Below, piece by piece: positions 58,701 through 64,000 of a stretch of DNA of 64,000 nucleotides. How positions within the stretch are numbered: the first letter of the stretch is position 1; each line of letters opens with the position of its first letter. The translations under genes and the position numbers were made by a program. The notes under the pieces were generated by a model that made no database searches, was not told where the DNA came from, and saw only the letters and a program-made list of their open reading frames with translations. Location of the stretch: the NCBI GenBank assembly GCA_016715405.1, contig JADKAE010000010.1, positions 239,204 to 303,203 on the forward strand. Reading direction: 5' to 3'. Origin of the DNA: Saprospiraceae bacterium. GTDB taxonomy: Bacteria > Bacteroidota > Bacteroidia > Chitinophagales > Saprospiraceae.

Positions 58701-60810
58701 CAGCCACTTTGCCTGTTGGTAGTTGGTAATGCGACCTGCGCCAAAATTCAGGTGAAAAACGAGCTGAAAAATTTGGTCATCAATTTGGTCAGATGACAGA
58801 GAGTCGAATAAGAGCTTTCCGATTTCAAAGTGCGTTTGTTGTCTCTCGCTTTCGGGAATAAGGGAATAAAAAACCTGCTGCACCTTGTCGTGGGCAAATT
58901 GGTATTCCACGTCCATCCCTTCCCCGTACCCAATGGATTTGGTTGACGTTTTTATAAAATACATATCCTTCGTGAACAGCAAGATCAAGAATATCGCTAG
59001 TACTATTAATGTCTGTTTTTCTTACCGTAGAAAGATCTTTCAGCATAAAGCTATTACCGATACAGGCTGCACTTTTTAGTGTTTCGATAACTGATTCGGG
59101 CATTACCGCAATTTTGTCTACCAGCAATTCTGCTACGTTGCTGCTGATAAACATAGAGCGAATACCCGCCAGGTCCCATTCCCATATCGGTTTCTTTTCT
59201 TCTAATGACTTTTCCCAGCTGAAATTTACCAGCCCTTCTTCGTAAAGGGTGTTGATAAACTGATAAGTAAAATATGGATTGCCCTGTGTTTTATGGAATA
59301 TTTCTTCGGCGAGATTTTTGGTAACCTCCGGTTCTGCGCTTAACGTGTCGGAAACCAAAGCGTTGATTTCGCCGATATCTAAATTAGAGAGGTTAATTTT
59401 AGCCAATTCTACCCCGATCGCTCAATCTCTTCCAGTTTCAAGGTCAAAGGGTCGGTGTGTTCTAATTCATCAGGTCGGAAGGCGCCAATAAGCATCAAAT
59501 ATTTGCAATCAGCATCGGTAATCAGGTTTTTTAATAAATTGAGTGAGGCATTATCGGCCCATTGGAGGTCATCCAGAAATATTGTTATCGGGTGTTCTTC
59601 GGTTGATATAGATTTAAAGAACCGGTTGAGCAGATCGGTGAGCCTGTTTTGTGTTTCTGTAACACCCAATTTTGCGACAGTGGGCAGATTAGGAATAATG
59701 AATTGCAGATTAGGGATAAGTTCTGCCAAAACGCCGGTGCTATTACCCCATGTCTTGACCAGCAGGTTTCTCCATTTTTGAATTTCGGTCTCGTCGGTTG
59801 TGAGTAGCTGATTGATAAAATCTTTAAAAATCTCAATCCACGCCGAATAGGGAATATTTTTCGCAAACTGGTCAAATTTTCCCTGTAAAAAAAAGCCCTT
59901 ATTTTCAGTAATCGGCTTACCCTGCCGTATAGTTTCTGTGGTATCTGCAGCTTACCGGAGAAGTCTTTTTCACCAAGGATAAAAGTATTTTCTAATACGC
60001 TATCCCAGTTTTTTATGACGCGATCAATATCGTATTTCAAACCAAAAGCCGACTGATATCTGTCCTCTGCATTTTTTGCCAGGAGTTTTAAGATAATCTC
60101 AGAGAGTATCTTGGGAATGGCATGATTGATCTCATGAGGTTTAACAGGAATCCGGGCGAGGTGTGCGTAAATCAATTCCAGAGAATCATTGCTGTTAAAA
60201 GGTCGGCTTCCTGTAAGTATTTCAAAAAGTGTTATGCCCAGTGAATAAAAATCGGTTCTATGGTCCAGGGCTCGGTTGGTTCGGCGGTTTGCTCGGGCGA
60301 GATATAGGGTAAAATACTCCGGAGTTTTTCAGCGCTGATTCGGCCTGATGCTTTCAGGCTAAATCTCGTCATCAAACTCGCGTCAATAATGGTAGGTTCT
60401 TTGGTAAGTGGGTTAATGATAATATTGGTGCTGCAAAGACTGCCGTGTATCCAGCCGGCCTGGTGCAATTGCCCGAGGGTTTGACACAATTTTGAAATAG
60501 TCTCCAGTAAAGTCAGAATATTTTCTGGTGTAGCAGCGGCAAATTCCCGTAAATTTTGGCCTTCCACATATTCCAATTCAAGAAAATAATTCCCTTCGCC
60601 TTCGTTAAATCGGATGGCCTTTCGCAGGCCGGGAATGTCTAATTGCCGGGTTGTAATAAATTCATTTTTAAGCTGGGCAACCAAATCGTCGCTTGGGAAA
60701 GGTGCGTTTAATTGTTTTAGGATAACAGGCTTATTACCCTGGCCGGCTTGCTTCAGGTAAATAAGGTGAACCGGGTTTTCTCTAAGCAGTATGTTTTTGC
60801 TATCAGCCAT
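55748..60810 (-). CDS. Giant signalling protein: pseudokinase, AAA/PknK-type ATPase, helical repeats, GAF, adenylate cyclase (many frameshifts)
   Basis: About 1690 residues over seven frame changes (near 60287, 59922, 59414, 58935, 58293, 58136 and 57675). The N-terminal kinase-like domain (60810-60060) keeps VILKQL (Lys) but reads IHGSLCSTNIIIN where HxDxxxxN is expected and IIDAS for DFG, so it is probably a pseudokinase. The AAA/PknK ATPase region keeps GKFDQFAKNIPYSAW and Walker B (ITIFLDDLQWADNASLNLL), but the P-loop segment is missing between QKLYGR and KPITEN. Helical TPR-like repeats follow to about residue 1150. Next are a GAF domain (AGAGKAVLIMKNNNQWVIEA, RSILCMPLIKNGELTGLVYL) and a class III cyclase with FADIRDFTGMSEKLN, FIDKYIGDEIMALFP and STVISDVVNLASRVE (metal Asp, Lys, Asp, Asn/Arg all present). 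It probably makes cAMP. Confidence 0.85.
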
Positions 60811-60853
60811 CAGGATCGCTTATGGTTGTTTGTTTTCACTTCTGACTGAATAA

Positions 60854-61977
60854 TCACGGGTGTAAAATAATTTCCGGTTTCTTGAAGAAATTTTGAATAA
60901 TTAGATCGAGTATTTTAGGGTTATATTTGATAGCAAATCGCCCGATAAATCCAACGTTATGCTTTAACCATTCCACCAGAAGCAAAACCATTCTGGTCAT
61001 AAAAAATGCGGCATTTACGAACACATTACGCGATTTGCGAATCCCTACCATTTCACTTAATTCGGGCCCCAATAAAAAAAACATCATATTAGCCGGAAGA
61101 AACTGCAAGATCTTCAGAGGCATCAAGCTTCGCATAAATTCAAGGCAGGCCCGGGTGAGCTCTTTTCCGGATTGCGAGGCGCCTTTTTGCTGATTGAGGA
61201 TCGCATGGCCCAATAGAGCGCCTTCCTCGTAGTCTTTGGCCATCAGGTTCTCTTCTATACCGACGAGGTGCGCGGCAACCCGCCATACATGAAAATAAGC
61301 CGCTTTTTTCTTCCTTCGACACTTTTATGCCCAGCGACTCTAAACCTTCTACTACAAATACGGAGAAAGACAGCATCGTACCGGCATAATCTTCCTGATT
61401 AATAGGCGCGCCTATTTTTCTACATCCCAGTTTTGCTTTCCAAAAAAAGCGGATAAATGCATGCAGCGTTCTAACCTTTACGGCTGATCTAAGGCCTACT
61501 CCATGGTTGACGAGACCATCTTTTGACAACACGTTGAGGACAAATTTGGAAGTCTGCATGAGTCGCCGGGTAAAGGGGGCGCAGGTTGCCGCTGTGATCT
61601 GTCATCCGCCCCGTTGCGTGAACCACTTCGACGCCCCGCCAGCAGCAGTAAGTGGCGGGCAAAGCTTTCATCAATAAGACCATACTGATTTCGAAGCTGT
61701 GCAAGGCGAAAAAATCTTCGCCTTTTTTGATGAGTTCGGGGTCGGCCCATGAGGGAAGCTTTTGATGCCGTTGTGAGGTATTGGCGCGAGAGTTCATCCA
61801 ACTGGTCCTCATCAAGCCAGACGTACTCGTTGAGCAGGAATTGCATGATGAGGTAGAGTTCTTTTCTGATTTTGTCCGCGCTAATTCGGCCACAAAATTA
61901 TCGGCAAATGGGTCCTTAATCTTGCGGGCTTCCAGAAGAGACTGTTCTGTCCAATTGAGGGTTCCTGTGTTGTTCAT
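60854..61977 (-). CDS. MpaB/DUF2236-family oxygenase (four frameshifts)
   Basis: About 370 residues when repaired. Starts MNNTGTLNWTEQSLLEARKI. Fragments in order: KDPFADNFVAELA; MQFLLNEYVWLDEDQLDEL; LPSWADPELIKKGEDFFALH; YCCWRGVEVVHATGRMTDHS; TSKFVLNVLSKDGLVNHGVG; VKVRTLHAFIRFFW, which carries the R..HA..R haem motif; EDYAGTMLSFSVFVVEGLES; AKDYEEGALLGHAILNQQKG. This is the MpaB'/latex-clearing-protein (rubber oxygenase) fold, haem oxygenases cleaving polyprenyl chains. It starts the cluster and ends 43 bases before the signalling gene. Confidence 0.8.
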
Positions 61978-62201
61978 CTTTGTGTATTAAGTTGTTTGGA
62001 GAGCGCAGAACAAAAAAGTAAAGCACTAAGATAATTATTTTTGGATGCTTGAGATGTTCAAGGTAAATTTGTTTGTTTTTTTTATATGCAAATTTAAAGT
62101 TTGATTTATACTGTTAAATTGAAATTTTGCATAACAAAATGATAGCGATATATATAGTAAAATTGGGCTTTGTAATCAGAGGCGGCTAAATACCCCACGC
62201 G

Positions 62202-62215
62202 TTAACAATTGTTAA
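62202..62215. repeat. 14-bp palindrome TTAACAATTGTTAA, right copy
   Basis: Identical to the copy at 54911-54924 and followed, like it, by AA. It lies 29 bases before the -7 element of the peptidase gene, where a regulator site would overlap the -33 region. Confidence 0.8.
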
Positions 62216-62243
62216 AAAACTGCGCTACGTTAAGATCATCTTG

Positions 62244-62251
62244 TACCTTTA
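62244..62251 (+). promoter_or_regulatory. Likely -7 element of the S9 peptidase gene
   Basis: TACCTTTA differs from TAnnTTTG at the last base; the ATG is 36 bases downstream. Confidence 0.4.
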
Positions 62252-62286
62252 GCACAAACAGATTGTAAGTCATAAAACCCTTTCAG

Positions 62287-64000
62287 ATGCGACTTTTGCT
62301 ATTCGTTTTCGTGTGTGTGAGCCTCCCCTTTTTGTTGGCTGCCCAGCAGCAACAGCGATTCCAGAATCTGACCGAAGCCCTGCAACGCGCCGGCATGCTA
62401 TCGGGCCGCAACGGCCCCGCCAGTGTAAACTGGATCGAGGGCGGCGCTAAGTTTTCATTTATTCCTTCGGGTACTTCGGGCGTTATTAAAACCTACGATC
62501 CCGCGACCGACAAGGAAGAGACGGCATTTACGGCCGAGGGGTTGAAGTTTCCCGGTTCTGACAAAGCATTTGCCTACAACCAGTTCAACTGGTCGGCCGA
62601 TTTTAAATACCTGATGTTTCGCACCAATTTCCGGCCCGTATGGCGCAACTCGGGGCGAAGCGGATTATTATCTGCACGGGTTGGGCGACAAACAACTGCA
62701 ACTCGTAGCCAAAGACGCCCGCACTGCCCAGCTGTCGCCCAACGGGCAGTTGGCAGCGTACGAACGCGGCGGCAATTTGTATGTCTACGATCTGGCCAAG
62801 AAAAAAGAGCAACAGCTCACAAAAGACGCCCAGACCAATTTCTACAACGGCCGCTTCGGCTGGGTGTACGAAGAAGAATTCGGCCTGGTACAGGCCTGGG
62901 ACTGGTCGCCCGACAGCCGCTATATCGCTTTCTGGCAAACCGACGAACGCCAGATTCCCATTTACCAAATGACTGACTTTACCGGCTCTCACGCCGAATA
63001 TTCCAAGATCCCCTTATCCCCGCGTGGGCGATCCCGCGCCCGCCCGTGCGCATCGGCATCATCGACCTGAAATCGCGCAAAACGAAATGGGTGAACGCGT
63101 CGACCTGGCAGGCGGGTATATTCCCCGCATATACTGGACCTCCAAACCGGGCTAATTGGCGGTGATGCACCTCAACCGCAAGCAAAACCACATGAGCCTG
63201 TATTTTGCCGATGCCGCTACCGGCGCCGCGCGTAAAATCATGGAAGAAAAGACAAGACGGATGGATTGACGTATTCGATTTCTTTGCGGGCATTTTGAAC
63301 GCTATTGCGCCTTCCCGAAAGACAGCGAAGAAATTTACTGGATATCGGGTCGCGACGGCCTACAACCACCTATACCGTTAACAACTACAACGGGCAGTTG
63401 GTCAACCAGGTCACCAAAGGCAACTGGGAAGTAGTGCGCGTAGAAAATGTGGATACCAAAATGGAATTGTCCACTACACCGCTACCGAGGCTTCTCCAGT
63501 CGAAAGGCAATTATATGCAATAGTACCGACGGCAGCGCAAGCGCCGCCCTCAGTGAGCTGAGGGACGCCACCGCATCAATATGTCGCCCACCGGCATACT
63601 ACATCGACAACCACCCGAGTGTAAACCGCCACAAGCAGGTAGATTTGCGCGCTACCGACGGCAGATTGATAAAGTATTAGAAGCCAACGAAAACACGGCC
63701 AAATTCCTGCAAACCAACGCCTACGATTGCCCCGCAAATTGATGCAAATCACCACCACGGACGGGCAGGCCATTGATATCTACCTCGTCAAACCGCTCGA
63801 TTTCGATGCGCAAAAAAATATCCATTGGTGGTGTCGATTACGGCGGCCCCGGCGCGCAATCGGTATACAACGAATTTGGCGCCAGCGCCTGGGGGCAATA
63901 ACTGGCGCAGCAGGGTTACGTGGTGGTGAGCGTCAACTAACCGAGGCAGCGGCGGCTACGGCCAGAAATTCATGGAAGTGGTGTATGAAAAATTGGGCGT
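62287..64000 (+). CDS. S9 family (DPP IV-like) peptidase, partial, many frameshifts
   Basis: Signal peptide MRLLLFVFVCVSLPFLLAAQ. The DPP IV beta-propeller is recognisable in pieces: KYLMFRTNFRPVWR, QLSPNGQLAAYERGGNLYVY, FYNGRFGWVYEEEFGLVQAW (the double-Glu EE motif that binds the substrate N-terminus), WSPDSRYIAFWQTDERQIPI, WINASTWQAGYIPRIYW-like segment. The hydrolase domain begins at KLMQITTTDGQAIDIYLVKP and the window ends at GSGGYGQKFMEVVYEKLG, before the catalytic Ser. At least eight indels plus two stops occur in 1.4 kb. It is a periplasmic dipeptidase; the damage is probably low-quality sequence at a contig end. Confidence 0.85.

Larger units (their letters stand above)
61978..62286. 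other. Intergenic region between divergent oxygenase and S9 peptidase genes
   Basis: 309 bases, AT-rich in its left two thirds. Holds the right palindrome copy and the peptidase promoter. No ORF or RNA recognised. Confidence 0.7.

Noticed and set aside
54911..62215. Cluster as a mobile island bounded by attachment sites
   Set aside because: No integrase, transposase, tRNA gene or target duplication was seen; a palindrome at both ends is only suggestive, so it is reported as a motif, not as att sites.

Overview
The window is chromosomal DNA of a member of the Bacteroidota, most likely a Saprospiria/Lewinella-like gliding bacterium. The evidence is type IX secretion (T9SS) C-terminal sorting domains on three very large or repetitive secreted proteins, including one gliding-motility (CHU_C, type B) C-terminus. 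There are also several families largely confined to Bacteroidota (DUF4270, DUF4290, DUF4286, DUF6427), a stand-alone GT5-type 'glycogen/starch synthase' of about 270 residues, and repeated occurrences of the Bacteroidota promoter element TAnnTTTG upstream of genes. No tRNA, rRNA, CRISPR array, transposase or prophage was seen.

Layout. 0-8 kb: partial ddl, a T9SS cargo protein with a PA domain, two Gfo/Idh/MocA oxidoreductases (one with a Tat signal), and a YCF48/BNR-type T9SS cargo. 8-15 kb: a 2198-residue PKD/SprB-like adhesin with seven 51-residue repeats. 15-27 kb: small regulators (AraC, Crp), DinB, an esterase, then housekeeping genes (mnmG, BASS transporter, glucosaminidase, OmpH/Skp, site-2 protease, acyl-CoA dehydrogenase, NlpC/P60, DUF4286, murA). 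27-32 kb: DUF4290, glmS, DUF4270 and GT5 run leftward, diverging from a rightward panC-panD-UPF0104-hldE/rfaE2-Nif3-zinc ribbon-trhO-SET series (32-38.7 kb). 38.7-44 kb: DsbD, an extra DsbD-N domain protein, purQ, DUF6427. 44-48 kb: a helical-repeat protein of unknown function, an AT-rich gap, a candidate structured RNA with a strong terminator, cysQ, a family 2 glycosyltransferase. 48-54 kb: parC, an ATP-grasp protein, an SGNH hydrolase, DUF5691. 54.4-62 kb: the accessory region described next. The window ends inside an S9 (DPP IV-like) peptidase gene.

The most interesting stretch is 54.9-62.0 kb. Three co-directional genes encode an MpaB/DUF2236-type oxygenase, a giant signalling protein (pseudokinase, AAA/PknK-type ATPase, helical repeats, GAF, class III adenylate cyclase), and a seven-helix membrane protein with the WE...D residue pattern of the PaxB-type transmembrane terpene cyclases. 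An identical 14-bp palindrome lies on each side of the cluster. In fungi the PaxB and MpaB' families both act in meroterpenoid pathways; a bacterial pairing with a cyclic-nucleotide signalling protein may be an undescribed system.

Caution on sequence quality: at least 20 single-base indels, mostly in homopolymers, break obviously essential genes (mnmG three times, panC, glmS, cysQ). Two genes, glmS and the giant signalling gene, also lack a central functional segment. Most of this is best read as assembly or sequencing error. Damage is densest at the right edge of the window (62.3-64 kb). Broken genes are therefore annotated over their full span.
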